Assembly: GCA_007449985.2 (NCBI GenBank)
Contig: VIIQ02000010.1
Span: 1 to 64,000 of the forward strand
DNA length: 64,000 bases
From: Desmodesmus armatus
Lineage: Eukaryota > Chlorophyta > Chlorophyceae > Sphaeropleales > Scenedesmaceae
Direction: 5' to 3'
The first letter of the stretch is position 1. Each line of letters opens with the position of its first letter. The notes beneath the pieces were generated by a model that saw only the letters and a program-made list of their open reading frames with translations, ran no database searches and had not been told where the DNA came from. Position numbers and translations under genes: made by a program. This document shows positions 22,079 through 35,700 of the stretch, piece by piece.

Positions 22079-25000
22079 ATGCTGTCCGGTTGGTTGGTTC
22101 CGATCTTTCCCCACCACACAAGGCGTGGCAGTTCGTTGCAGCATCATGGTGCAAGGTGTCAACCTTCTAGACCCCGAAGCTCCTGCGGGGCTTCACCACA
22201 GCCAGCCAGCAGTCTTCGGACAGTTGAGGACCCCTGCACAGACCGCCGTGGCGTGCTGCAAGGTGATTGCTCCACTTACCAAGTGCCCCTCCTGAGCGTT
22301 TTCATCTCCTGTTGCTGTATTGTTTACAGACATGTTTCATGTATATCTGACTTAGAGCTGCTCACCTGCACACAGGCCTGCTTGGTACGGCAGCTCTGAC
22401 CAGCCTTCAACCCCCACCCTCCCAAGCAGCAGCATCCACCAGCACCCAGCAGACCGCTGCCGACGTCTCACAGCAGGCATCCAGCACTGCAAGCCCCTGT
22501 GCATCGCCATCACATACAGGCTGCAATGCAGCTGCAGCAGAGTCATCTGCAGGAGGTGCCAGCAGCAGTGAATGCGTGTTTCAGCAGGGATATGCAGCAG
22601 GAGCCGCAGCGAGGGACCCTGCGGTCAACTGTGGCTGTGCTACAGCAGGGCCAGCCAGGCAGCAGATAGCAGGATTGATACCCCCTCGGCAGGTGAGCAT
22701 GGCCTGCTGCTGCAGAGCCTGATCTTGTCGCTGCTGCTCAGCTGAGATCTCCGGAGACGCTAGCAACAGCCCTGCTGGGAGGACACAACGTATGATCTAC
22801 TGCAGTTGCAGCAGCTTGTGAGGCATCCCAAGTGCAACTGAGGGGGTTAGGCAGCCACGCTGCTGCTTCCAGCAAGGCATATGGTTACAGTGGCCCCATG
22901 GTGCTGGAGGTGGCTGACTTGCACGTTGCAGCTGCTGGGTGTCAAGGGTCATGCTGTGTGTCCGCTCTAGCCCACTTTGAACAATGGTCGCACGTGCAAC
23001 ATTCTGTGTGATCCCCTGATCAACCCCCCTGAACAGCCTGAGAGTGTGGTAACTCATCACAGTTTGAAGCTGAAGCCACCCCTGCTGGCGACATGTGTGT
23101 CTGTGGCTTGCCTGCAGGTGGACCTGTCAGTTGAGGTGCTGCGGGCGCAAGCAGCACTGCAGCAATGCAGCACGGACTTTGAAAAACACCGGTGAGCACA
23201 CTGGGGTGCTGCTGGTATAGTACCAGCCTCAGCATGAGGGGCTGGACACTCAAAGGAGAACAACATGCAATGGAAGCAACGTAGCAGCCAGTATGCGTGC
23301 TGCATAGCCCGGTGTTGCAACCCATGGTGGCAGCACCCGGGGTGGCAACACCCAGGCTTACACCCATAGTTGCAGCTGCAGCCGCACAATCACCACGTAT
23401 GATTGATCATGCTATGCATTTACTGCCAACCTGCTTTGCCGTCCACTTACCTGCTTGAAGCCCTCCACCATGGCCCTCTGTCAGCCACTGATGCTGCTGA
23501 GTAGCCTGAATCACCCATTCCCACTATCTGGCATTCACCCGCACCATCCTCTGTCTGCCGCAGGTTGTTGATATCCTTGAAAGAGAGCAACCGTGCCGCC
23601 TTCCTAGCCCTCCTGCAGCAGCAGCCTGAATTCCCCATTCCCACTTTCTGGCATTCACCCGCACCATCCTCTGTCTGCCGCAGGTTGTTAATTTCCTTAA
23701 AGGAGAGCAACCGTGCCGCCTTCCTAGCCCTCCTGCAGCAGGACCTAGAGGGGTTGCTGCCGCTGGTGTACACCCCTGTCATAGCTGAGGCCTGCCTGCA
23801 CTGGGGCACACTGCTGCCGCGGCCCCTGGGGCTGTATGTGGGACCAGGGGACGACCCCGCAGCACTGGTCAACCATTGGCCCAGCCAGGAGGTGTGCGTG
23901 CTGTGTGTGCTGTGTCTGGAGCTGCCAGCTTTATGCCCGGCGGGAATGAAGCTGTTGTATTGAAGCTGTTGTTTGGGGGAAAAAACAGGGTCAGATTACA
24001 GGTTGGCGCCAGTTACCCAACCCCCTCCCTAGAGATCAGTGATGTTTTGGCAGAGGCTTTATTGACACTAGCCAGGCCGACCAGCCCCCCCCCTCCCCCC
24101 CCCCCCCCCCCTTGTGCCCCTCAAACGTGCGCGTTGCTGACCGGCCAATGCACCACATCTAGCTCACGTGCGTACTTATGTGCCAAGTGTACGCATGTCG
24201 ATACGGCACTCCTTGATCTCCTGCTGTGCTGCTGCTGTGCTGCCGATGTGCCTTGTGCTGTGCTGCGTGCTGCTGCTGTACCTTTCCCGCCCAGGTGCGC
24301 ATAGCCGTCATCACCGATGGAGAACGTATCCTGGGCCTAGGAGACCTTGGCGCTCACGGCATGGGCATTCCCACCGGCAAGTGCAACGTGTATGCAGCCG
24401 CAGGCACTCCCCCAGACTGGCTGCTGCCAATCACTGTCGATGTGGGGACGGAAAACGCAGCCCTTAGGTCGGACCCTCTGTATGTCGGCCTGCCGCAGCA
24501 GCGGCTGCGGGGGGTGCGGTACTTTGGGGTGATGGAGGGGCTGGTGAAGGCACTACAGCAGCGATACGGCAGCAGGCTGGTGGTGCACTGGGAAGACCTG
24601 GCGATGGGCAACGCGGTGCAGATGCTGCAGGTATGGCTTCAGAGGAAGCCGAACGCACCTGGGAATATTGTTGTTTGTATGGAAGTGGCTGCTGTGCTGC
24701 TCAGCATGCGACGGCGGTGCTGTTGTGTCCTGCAGCCAGCCTCTGGCACCTGAGATGCTGGGTGTGCACATGCTAGTGTCTTTTGTTTGATTTGCGCAGC
24801 CCCTGCAGTTTGCGCTTGGCTGCAGCAGCTGTCATACGCTTGGTGGAGTGATTCATGAGTTCAGATGCGTGTTGGAAACAATGTGGATGCCATTCACTCA
24901 CGACGGAGCCCGCTAGCTAGCTCGTTCACAGGTCTGACGCATGTTGGGGGGGGGGGGGGCACTCGAGTCCTGACGTCACCAGGACCCGTGCTGTGTGCTG

Positions 25001-27020
25001 TGCTGTGCTGTGCGGTGCTGTGCAGCGCACGGAAGGCCTGGGCCTGCCTACCTTCAACGATGACATCCAGTGCACCGCTGCTGTGTCCCTGGCAGCGCTG
25101 CTGGGTGCTGCAGCAGTGCCTGGTGTCCTGCCCATACAGGCACACACCTTCTGCTTCTTTGGAGCTGGCCAGGTGAGCTGGAGTAGCTACTGTCCATGGC
25201 CTGCTGCTGCTGTGGCGGCCATGGTCGCTCTATTTGCGCTTATGCTGACAGCGCCCCACACTCGTGTGATGCTTGGTATGCATCACAGGCACAACGGGCA
25301 ACGTTTCCTCCCCAAAAGGCTACCTTATAGCAGGAGGCTACCTTCGTTTGCGGGTAGATTTGTGAAGGCCGCAGACACCCCAACCCCAACTCCTATGCCA
25401 CAGACAGCCTGGCAGGTGACGAGGTCTCACCCATCTCATGCTGCTACGGCTGCTAAGGCGAACCCTGAAAACCATATGTCTCACAACCAGAGCTGCAGAT
25501 GCACGGCATACACACATGCATGCCTTGGGTCTGTGAACTCATGTGTGACATGCTCATGCATGTTGGGGCGCGTGTTGTGCATTGCAGGCCAACCTGGGTG
25601 TTGCCAAGCTGCTGGTGAGGGCTCTGCAGCAGCGAGGGCTGTCAGAGGCAGCAGCCAAACAGCGCATCTGGATGGTCGACTCCAAAGGCCTCATCACAAC
25701 AGACAGGCCTGACCTGTCACTGCAGAAAGCAGAGTTTGCGCAAGATCCATCTTGCATCAGCAACAGGGATGCATACAGCAGCAGCAGCAGCAGCAGCAGC
25801 AGGCGACGGCCTAGCAAGTCGGAGACTGTGGATCAGCTGGCAAGGATTGTGCAGGCTGTTCAGCCAACGGCGCTGATTGGTGCTGCAGCTGTGGCGGGGG
25901 CCTTTGGGCAACCTGTGCTGGAGGCCTTGTTGCAGGTATGGAGGGAGGGGGGAGGGGGGGGGGGGGGGAGGGGCGGGACATGTCTCAGTCAGGCACGTCA
26001 AAGTTGCTGTACAGTATCGCTTGCACTGTGGAGGGGGCAAACCTGGGTGCATCGGCTGCTGCCGGACTTGGCTCATGTAACTCAATAACTGGAGTTTCTG
26101 CCAGAATGTGATAAAGACCTGGCGACTTGATCTCATGTCAAACATTTAGTCATTGTCGCTTCCGAGTGTCACACCAGGACTGTTTTGCTGCCGGGACCCA
26201 TCAAAGTCATTTCACGCATCAGGCCAACGCAAGCGGCTTTGCAAGAGCACTGGCTGAATACAAACGGTCTGTATCCTTGTCATGGCTGCCTGTCTGTGGC
26301 CTGCAGTCTGCGAGGTCTGTTGGCGGCCCCTCCTGCAGGCCTGTGGTGTTTGCCCTGTCCAACCCCACCGACCAAGCCGAGGTCTCCTACGAAGACGCCC
26401 TCACATTCACAGGGGGTGCGGCTGTCTATGCCGGCGGTTCACCCTTCCCACCCATCACGGCGCGGCTTCCTGGGGGCCGTTTGAAAACGCTGCGACCCGC
26501 CCAGGCCAACAACTGCTTTGTGTTCCCAGGGCTGGCGCAGGGGGTGATTGCCGCTGGTTTGCGGCGTATTGATGACAGGCTGCTGCTGGTTGCAGCAGAG
26601 GCTATAGCAGGTGAGGGGTTGGGCGCAACCCCTAGGGTGCCTAGACCGCTTGGGGGCACGGTGGGAACATGGCGACCGTGGTGCAGTCACACATGTCTCC
26701 CAGCGAATTTTGCTGGGGGCAGACTGGAAGGCAAAGCCCAGCAGGGATTGAGGTGGTCATGGCTTGTGCAGGTCCTGGCTGACCAAATGGTGCGCACCAA
26801 ATGCATGCATTCTAAACACGAGCAGAATCAACACAAGATCTCCTACCGACAGACATACACTGACAGACGTGTGCTTTGTTCTACTTGCCGTCGTTTTTTC
26901 CAAATACGTGCAGGCATGCTGACACAGCAAGAGATCGACGAGGAGTGTGTGTTGCCCCGAATAGCTCGGCTCCCGGAAGTGACGGTCGCGTTGGCTGCTG
27001 CTGTGGCACGGCTAGCTTGA
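22079..27020 (+). CDS. NADP-dependent malic enzyme
   Basis: Nine exons with continuous phases: 22079-22262, 22376-22692, 23118-23191, 23684-23891 (alternative start 23564), 24295-24630, 25026-25172, 25588-25935, 26307-26610 and 26914-27020, giving 674 residues. The enzyme decarboxylates malate to pyruvate with NADP reduction. Visible motifs are RDPAVN and LIPPRQ, PLVYTPVIAEAC, RIAVITDGERILGLGDLG, GMGIPTGK, ITVDVGTEN, FNDDIQ, FFGAGQANLGVAKLL (nucleotide-binding turn), WMVDSKGLIT, PTALIGAAAVAGAF, VFALSNPT, a NNCFVFPG block and a short C-terminal tail. The first ~110 residues are Ser/Gln/Ala-rich and may be a plastid transit peptide; the ATG at 22079 was chosen because it gives the correct phase into exon 2. 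Oddities are the motif DDIQCT where the family has DDIQGT, a poly-Ser insert at ~25778, and the duplicated acceptor before exon 4. Confidence 0.88.
23514..23753 (+). repeat. 120-bp tandem duplication across a malic enzyme 3' splice site
   Basis: Units 23514-23633 and 23634-23753 differ at only a few bases. Each carries the end of an intron (CTGTCTGCCGCAG) plus the first ~70 coding bases of exon 4 (LLISLKESNRAAFLALLQQ). Both acceptors are intact and the unit length is a multiple of three with no stop, so use of the upstream acceptor would add 40 in-frame residues. Confidence 0.9.
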
Positions 27021-29745
27021 TAGTGTCACTAGCCATTTGCTGCTTTGGACTGCTGCAAATCAAACACTCACAGCGCCTCTGGCGATGACAAGGTGTCCAG
27101 CTGTTTTTTTGCTGAGCCAAATCCAATGATGTTGACAGAGCTGTTCCCTGCACCATGTACTGTATCATTGCCATCCAGTTGCACGCCATTGCTAGCAAGT
27201 CGGCTGTGCATGCATCACCAGGTACCACCCAACTGCGGCGACCACCACATTAACCAGAGGCAGGGCCCCTGAGGTTCAAATCAGACAGAGGCCGGAACTT
27301 GGAGCACACACTCAAACAGATGCGAGACACAGCGCAAGCTCTGAGCGTCACTCAGGGTCAGCCTTGAGGCACCCACTGAGATATGACATCCCCTATATAT
27401 GCAACATGATAGCATGCTGCTGCTGCTGCTGCTGCCAGAATTTGAAAGTGAGTGCAGCCGGTACAAATGCAAGCGACCCAAAACAAATCAGGGATGGTTG
27501 CCACTCATCTGAAGCGTGTGTGCTGCACAGTATCATGCTGATCAGTGCACATGGCATCAGAAAGTCAAATGATGCCACACAGCCAAGCCTTGGCAATGCT
27601 ATACAATGATATGTTGCATCACCGCAACAGTGCACAACAACATGCAACAGCCTCAGGGATACACACAGCAGCGGACCTTTCTTTGAGCAGGGGGGGGTCT
27701 CCCCCTCTGCTCAAAGCAGCAACAGTAGACTGGCAACCATACAGCTGCAGCAATGCGTTCAAATAGCCCCCCCCCCAAGCTCTTAGTAGCAAGGAGGCAG
27801 TGTAAACAGCACCCAGGTGTGAATTGGTGGTGGTATACCCTCTACAACTTGTCTATGATAGACCAGAGGCTGTGCCTTGCCCACCGAAAGAGAACTCAAA
27901 GAAAGATGCAGAGGCGCAACATGTGTTCACATCATGACAAGCAAGTGTGATTGTGTTGTGCCTGCTGTGCCTGGCCTCAAACCAAAATGCAGTGTGATAC
28001 ACACAATGTGGCAAGGAGCCAGCTGCCACAGTGTGATTGCGGTGTTCCTGCCAAACACTGAAAAGGAAGATGATGTGATCACACACACAGTGTGGCTGCA
28101 CTGTGCTCATGATGCTGAGCTGTCAGATGTGTGGGTGGTGCCAAGGCACCCAGCCGACGCCCCAAACAGGAGGCAAGTGTGCATCATACGGCACGGTGCA
28201 GTCAGGAGCCAGCTGTGATAAAGGTATGCCTGCTGTGCGCAAAAGGAGGGCCTCCTTTTGTATAGTAGACATCACTGTGGGTAGCTGCAGAACCAACCAG
28301 CATGCAAGAAAGTAAGGAAGCATTCACCAACAAGAAAAAAACAGTGTAGCAGGTACTACCCTGCTGGACAAAGTTCCAGCAGAGGGCGACAGTGATGTGC
28401 TGCAGTGATAAGACCTACCCATCTTGAAGTGCCTGCGAACAGTGTGCTCACTCAATAGCCACTCAGAGCAACTGTACTCCTTGGGTGCAGCAACTGGGTG
28501 AAGAGGCACTGGGTGCCGCAACACCAGCATACGTGAGATGTAGCAACTGCATTGGCTCAAACTGCACTGGGCGCCACAGCGCTTCACATCACCCCATAGG
28601 TCCAAGCACGGGCTAGCTACCCCTGTGCTGCATGAAGACACGGGCAACATCACCCCGGTGTCATGCAGTGGGACAGTGTTGCCCCTGTTCCCCCCTGACA
28701 CAGCAATATCCCTTTCGAACAACACCCAAAGTCCCCCTGACAACACACAAAGCTTGCACCTCAAACTGTACGAGGCACTTGACCACACGCACACTCCATG
28801 TGGCCGGGGTCACATAGCGTAGTAAGCTGTGCCTCACAATGTGCATGCGTCATCCATGGTCGGCTGGTGGTGACGGAGTGCAACAGCAGTGACGACAGCG
28901 CGCAAAAGACGCCAGGGAAGAGGTGCAGTGACCACGCCGCTCAGTCATGTGATCAGCAGCCACCTACAGCTGCATTGATACTGAGAGTTGTCCAAAGCGA
29001 ACGGCATAGCTAATAAGCCCCCAAACGACCCAACAAATGCCACCGTCGCTGCACAGACACGCGCACCCCTTGGTAGACCTGATACCAGGTTCACCTGGCG
29101 TCAACGCACTGCAATCTCCATTCCCACCCATGCACCCCGGGACTAGGTAAAACCAAACATGTGCCAGGCACCACCCATGAGTCAGTGGTGCGTGTGCACA
29201 CGTGTGGCGGCCAGTGTGCAAGTGGTATCAGATGGGCTGGCCATAGCAGGCAACCAGGTTGCAGCCGTTGCCGTACTGCTGTTGCAGCCACTGCGGCAGC
29301 ACACCAGGGGGCAAAACCAACGGCCCTCACTATACTTCTGTTGCAGCCTCTGTGGCGGTTCATCTGTGCCAGGTGGCACAAAGGAGCTCAGGTGGCACAC
29401 TAATGCCGATTCTGTTGACGTGCACTCTGCAAGTGCAGAGCAGCAGGAGCAACAGCGCCAGCGTCAGAAAAAGCAGGGCAGTGGCATACTTTGACGTGTG
29501 GTGGTTTCAGGGAGGGAGAAAAACAACTTGCAGAAGCAATGCTGTTTGGTGATACCTGTCATGCATGTGTATGGTTAATGCAAGCATCCTTGCTGGTGCG
29601 CAGTGAGGAGAGTACACATGGAGGTGTGCAGCGCATGCCGCGTTTGTCACGTGCACTTGTTTGGTTGATGTTTGATCCAATCAAACGGTTTCAGCTGTTG
29701 GTATGTCCTGCACACATGTCTCCAAGACATGCTGGGCTGCTGTCA
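27021..29745. other. Gene-poor interval between two convergent genes
   Basis: The malic enzyme ends at the left and the metallopeptidase gene ends at the right. Only weak candidates appear: two cysteine-containing exon-like stretches on the plus strand (27945-28060 and 28105-28227, the latter with a GATAAAG/GTATGC donor). They share the pattern K-C-x6-(M/V)-x2-G-A-S-C and may be remnants of an extracellular module. A TGTAA lies at 27801, rather far for the malic enzyme. No further gene is supported. Confidence 0.5.
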
Positions 29746-32700
29746 TCATGAGAGTGGCACTGCATCACACGTCACTGCCATACAAGCAAGCACTGCCAGT
29801 ATGCCTGGTGGCCAGGCTCTTGCTGCTGCGGTGCAGCTGCAGCCGAGCTGCAAAGATAGGTGCTGCATATGCGTAACATTCGTGCAGAATTCAAACTCAC
29901 AGAGAGGGACACAGCTGCCAGTTGGGGACCCCCAACTGTTGGAGGCTCTACACGTGAAGTAAGGGGCTCCCGTAGCTCCTGCCTTGAAGCCGCTGGCACA
30001 GGTGGCTGTGCAGCGCACGTTCACGGCCACGGTGGCCGGACATGCAAAAACAGCGTTCGCCACCGCCGGGGGTGGGATGGTGCATGCTGCAGCAGCACAA
30101 AAATAAAGCACGGCAAATGGGCATGTGGGTTTTGGTGGTTGGTGCGGCGTTAAGTATCTCTCAAGGTGGGAGTCGTGGCAGACGGACACATACATGTGTT
30201 CACATCGAAATTTCTTTCTACTGTAGTGTAGCGGACAAGCTCAGGCTGCCTGGGGTCCACCCCAGTGACATGGACGGCCCCAGCATGTGCAGAGCTACTG
30301 GCAACATGTGCCAGACATGATCCACACAGCACAGTATGGCCCTCAAGGCCTGAGGGCGCACAACAAGGCCATGCGCCTGGCATGCTTGCATTGCTGGGCA
30401 GGCGGGCCCAGACCTGTGCCGCCCCTTTTGAAAAGGCAAAGCACTCCCCCTGTTGTGCCTTCCCTCAATGTGTCGCGTGTCACATGCATGGACAGGACCT
30501 CAGGCTGCTTACTTTGCGGGTTGACAAGATCTTACTAGTACTGAACCGTGCCGACTAGCCACATGCGAGCAACAAGGGAAGCCCTGGTGCCAAGGCGTGC
30601 TCACCAGCCGCGCATGACCCAGTGACGGCAGACCATGCCCCTGTGGACGCACAGGTGACCGTGGGTGTCCCTGCATAGCCGCTCTTGCAGGCCGCAGTGC
30701 ACCTGTCGTTCTGCACACTCCTGGTTGAGCAGTTGAAGGGGTTGCTGTTTGCGGGGACGGTTGTTGGATTGGTCTGGCACACTGCACGGTCAGGTACGGG
30801 AATTGATGACAAAACAAGCACAACTTCAGAAATGGAGGTTGAGTGTCGTGATAGATGTATCTGGAGCTGTAAATAGTGGAGGACAGGGGCTCAATGTACC
30901 GCACAGTCCAGTGATTGTACCTGCAAACAGCAGCTGTGGCTGGCTGGTCACTCAAAGCACCCAGCCTCAAGTTGGACGAATATGCACTGGGCACTATTGC
31001 AGCTCTGCTATGTTGCATTCCACACCCACGCCCACGGCACAAGTCATATTTTTTATCTGAAGCAATGCTTGGGGGTGAGGCTAATAGAGTTGCAGGCTGC
31101 AGCATCAATCCACTGCCGGACCCCTGTGTCCCTCACCTCTCAGGCATGATCCTGTGCTGGTACCCCAGGTCCCGGACGAGGAGCAGGAGGCTTTGGGTGG
31201 CCCCGTGGGGCCAGGCAGGCTCAGGGTGTTAACAGCAGCGTTGCAGGTTGCTGTGCAGCTGCCACCCACAAGGGTCCGTGGGCAGCTGTACACGCCGTTG
31301 GCCACTGCAGCAGGCTGAGTGGTGCAGGCTGCGGCAGCAGGCAGACAGAGACATTGGCGTGCATAAACGGAGTGAGGTTTGGATGGCATCAGCTGCGTAT
31401 GCCGTACGAACCGCGTGTGCTTGCTGTTGGGTGCGGTTGTGCAACTGCCATGCAAAGAAGCAGGAGCACAATGTTGTCCTTAAAGAAGTAAGGACCTCAC
31501 AAACACAACCCATGCTGTAGTTGTGGTGAAAGAGGCATGTGCTGGTCGATCACTCCTGCTCACCCCTCATGCAGCCTCCCTCCACGGCGCTCCATGCTGA
31601 GTTGTCCTGGCACACCACACCCGGGGACCCCAAGTAGCCCGCATTGCAGGTGCCGTTGCACACCCTGCCCACTGGGCTGTTGGTGCCACAGCTGAACACG
31701 GCGTTGAGCAGGGTGGGGCTGCCAGTGCACACTGCAGGCCACCCAAGCAGACGGCAAAAGACGAAATCGACAGCAGGATCTCGCACAGGCATTGACTGGG
31801 TGGATATATACAAGCATGCACAAATTGTGATCAAGGCGTCGGTGTAATTGGAACTCCTCACAACCTCTCGCACTGGCATCAAGCGACACAACTACAGCTG
31901 CGGCTGCGCCGCAATTGCAACACTTCCCAGCAGACACAGTCGACCGAGGTTATCCCGACAGATAAAGAACGGCACATAAAGCAAACTGGTGCGAGGTGGG
32001 CCGAAATAAAGCCAAAGCTCCATCGCGGAGAATACGTGGCGCTAGAAACGATCGATTGACTTCTTCTGCGCAATGCGAGCTTCAGACGCAATGAGCCGCC
32101 CACCTCTCGTGCATGCTCCTCCTGCACTGCTCCATGTCCCGTCAGCCTGGCAGGTCACTTTGGGCGCAGGTATGCCAATGAACCCAGCGCCACATGTTGC
32201 GGTGCAGCTGGTCCCCACGGTGCTGGTTGCTGCACAGCTGAAGGAGCCGCCATCAGGGTTCACAGGCGCCGTGCTGCACACTGCAAGAAGCAGTTGGCGG
32301 GGTGCGTGCGGTCAGCACAAGCAGCAGTAGCAGCGACAGTGCAAGCAGATCCACTTTAAGCCCTTCCACAAGCACAGTCCGCCATGACAGCAGACACTCA
32401 GCTGAATGAAAGGCAACCTCCCCCCCCCCTCACCTCTCACGCAGCCTCCGCTGACTGGTCCCCAGCTGCCGGTGGAGCTGCACGTCACCCTTGGCGCCCC
32501 CACGTACCCAGCATCACACAGCCCATTGCAGATGGCATTCACAGCGGAGGTGGGGGAGCAGTTGAAACTACCGTTGATGGGGTTTGCCGGCGGCAGGTGG
32601 CACACTGCAGGTGGCAAAAACAAAATTGTCAGTGTAGGGCCAGCGCCACTCAGGGCTGCGCAGCACATCTGTACAGCGGTGATGTGTCAACGTTGATTGT

Positions 32701-35700
32701 AGATGAGTACATCAGGGGAAGCAGTAGACACCATGTTCCTGTCAGAAGCGCTGCTGCAAGCACTGCACGCCTTGCTGCTGCTGCTGTCGCCACTAGGACA
32801 GCTACAGCAGCAGAAAGGGTGCCAGCACACAGATAAGCCAGTGCCGCACCTCTGGTGCACGCCCCTGTTGTGGCAGGCCACGCCCCTGTAGATCCACACG
32901 TGGTGAATGGGCTCCCTGCCCAGCCCGGGTTGCATGTTGCACGGCAGACAGTGCCTGCCGTGCTGTTAATCAGGCAGTTGTACACCCCATTGGCTGGGCT
33001 GGGCGGGGTGGTGGCAGTGACAGCACACACTGTAGGGCAGCAGCGGCAGCAGCAGCAGCAACACCAAGCAAACATTTGACCAAGCAACCGATTTCTGAGG
33101 CTGCTAGATTTCACGTGGAACGACGTAATGCAAGATTGTCCAGCTCTACCAGATGTGACGTGTGCTCTGATACTGCAGCAACACAACCCGGTGTGACAGT
33201 ACGCATTTCAAATGCCTACTGTCTCCAGTGGAGGGTGGTCTGTTTCATCATGACCTAAGGGGCTTCTATGCCTTCATCAGCCAGCCCCATTTGACATCCA
33301 CCACAAACAAGCCGTGCTGATGGGCGATTGCCATTCACAAGCAAGCGTCACATGCTGCACCTTCCTCCACTACCAGCCACTCTGCCATCATTGCATGCTT
33401 GTTAGCAGCTGCATCGCTTCTCTGTCCCTCACCTCTCAGGCATGATCCTGTGCTGGCACTCCAGGCCCCTGTTGACCCGCAGGTGGCTGTGGGTGGCCCC
33501 GCAGGGCCAGGCAGGCTCAGGGTGTTAACAGCAGCGTTGCAGGTCGCGGTGCAGCTGCCACCCACAAGGGTCCGTGGGCAGCTGTACACGCCGTTGGCCA
33601 CTGCAGCAGGCTGAGTGGTGCAGGCTGCAGCAGCAGGCAGACAGAGGCATAGTGGGGCACCACATAGAATGTGTTTGTTGCAAGGGCGCAGCTTGCATGC
33701 GTGTACACATGTGCTACACGTGTGCATGCACACCTTGGTGGTTGCACATGGCGGAGTAAAGCTTTACCGCAGTGCAGGAGGAAGCGTCCCTCTCAGACAA
33801 CACCAACAACACATGCTTCCCCAAGAATTGAAAGCTTCTAACACCACCACTTGGTTCAATCAAGCGCCTGAAATCACTCCATGCTGCATCTGCGTGTCTG
33901 TGCTGCATGGCCCCTCCTCAGGAGGCTGCTCACCCCTCATGCAGCTTCCCTCCACGGCGCTCCATGTTGAGTTGTCCTGGCACACCACACCCGGGGACCC
34001 CATGTAGCCCGCATTGCAGGTGCCGTTGCACACCCTGCCCACTGGGCTGTTAGTGCCACAGCTGAACACGGCGTTGAGCAGGGTGGGGCTTCCAGTGCAC
34101 ACTGCAGGGCACCCAAGCAGATGACACACGGGATGTTTGACAGCAGGAGCTCGGAGTATGCAAGCATACTCATAACCGCTGGGTGTGTATACAAGCATGG
34201 ACAAAGCGTAATAAAACGTTGGTGTGATTGGAACGCCTCAAAGCCTCCCGCAATCGCATCAAGCGACACCTCTTATGAATCACCCGCGATCACAATTCTC
34301 CCGCGGCTCGTCGGCAGATCAATCGCAACGTAGTCGGCGATACATGCGAGGTGGGCCGAAATGCGTTCTAAGCGCCGCGACAATCTGCGCATTGTGAGCC
34401 CCAGGTGCCTCGTGCCGCCCACCTCTCGTGCATGCTCCTCCTGCACTGCTCCACGTCCCATCAGCCTGGCAGGTCACTTGGGGCGCGGGTGTGCCAATGA
34501 ACCCAGCGCCACAAGTTGCGGTGCAGCTGATCCCCACGGTGCTGGTTGCTGCACAGCTGAAGGTGCCGCCATCAGGGTTCGCAGGTGCCGTGCTGCACAC
34601 TGCGTGTACAGGTCGTGGGAACCATACGCGTCAGCACAAGCAGCAGTAGTGCAGCAGTAGGTTCAGTTCTTTCACAAGGACAGCAGCTTTCTGCCATAAG
34701 CACTGTCAGTCATGACAGCAAGCACTGGTTGAAAGCCATCCTCATACCATCCTAGCTTTCTCCCCCTCACCTCTCACGCAGCCTCCGCTGACTGGTCCCC
34801 AGCTGCCGGTGGAGCTGCACGTCACCCTTGGCGCCCCCACGTACCCAGCATCACACAGCCCATTGCAGATGGCATTCACAGCGGAGGTGGGGGAGCAGTT
34901 GAAACTGCCGTTGGCGGGGTTTGCGGGCGGCAGGTGGCACACTGCAAGCAACAGCGTAACACTACTGAGTGTAGAAAAAGGACCACACAACACACTTCAC
35001 AGCCGGCAATGTCAATGATGTGAGTCAAGGGGTACATCTTGAAACAGTAGATGCCATGTTGGTGTCAGGAGCGACTGGATGCAATGCTGCTGCTGCTGCT
35101 GTTGTTTACAAGAAGGTTACAGCAGCAGTAGAGGTGCCAGCACACTGCAACCATTGTGTATGCCCGCCTGCTGACCCGCACAGACGTGCCCGCAGCACCC
35201 TACCTCTGGTGCACGCCCCTGTTGTGGCGGGCCACGCCCCTGTAGATCCACACGTGGTGAATGGATTCCCTGCCCAGCCCGGGTTGCATGTTGCACGGCA
35301 GACAGTGCCTGCCGTGCTGTTGATCAGGCAGTTGTACACCGCATTGGCAGGGCTGGGCGGGGTGGTGGCAGTGACAGCACACACTGTAGGGCAGCAGCGG
35401 CAGCAGCAGCAGCAGACGGGCAAGATACAGACTCACGTGATTGAACAACCAGCAGTTCAGCTGCAATCGGATTGCTGCTGAGGCGCCTCAGCCAGCCGCT
35501 GACTGTGTGTACAGCACACAATGCAGCCACTGCTGACACACAACCACGTCCCTGTCCCTCACCTCTCAGGCATGATCCTGTGCTGGCACTCCAGGCCCCT
35601 GTTGACCCGCAGGAGGCTGTGGGTGGCCCCGCAGGGCCAGGCAGGCTCAGGGTGTTAACAGCAGCGTTGCAGGTTGCTGTGCAGCTGCCACCCACAAGGG

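Noticed and set aside
26761..26788. Extra malic enzyme exon reading VLADQM
   Set aside because: It resembles the family (ADQ before the C-terminus) but breaks phase with both neighbours; exon 26307-26610 joins 26914-27020 directly in frame.
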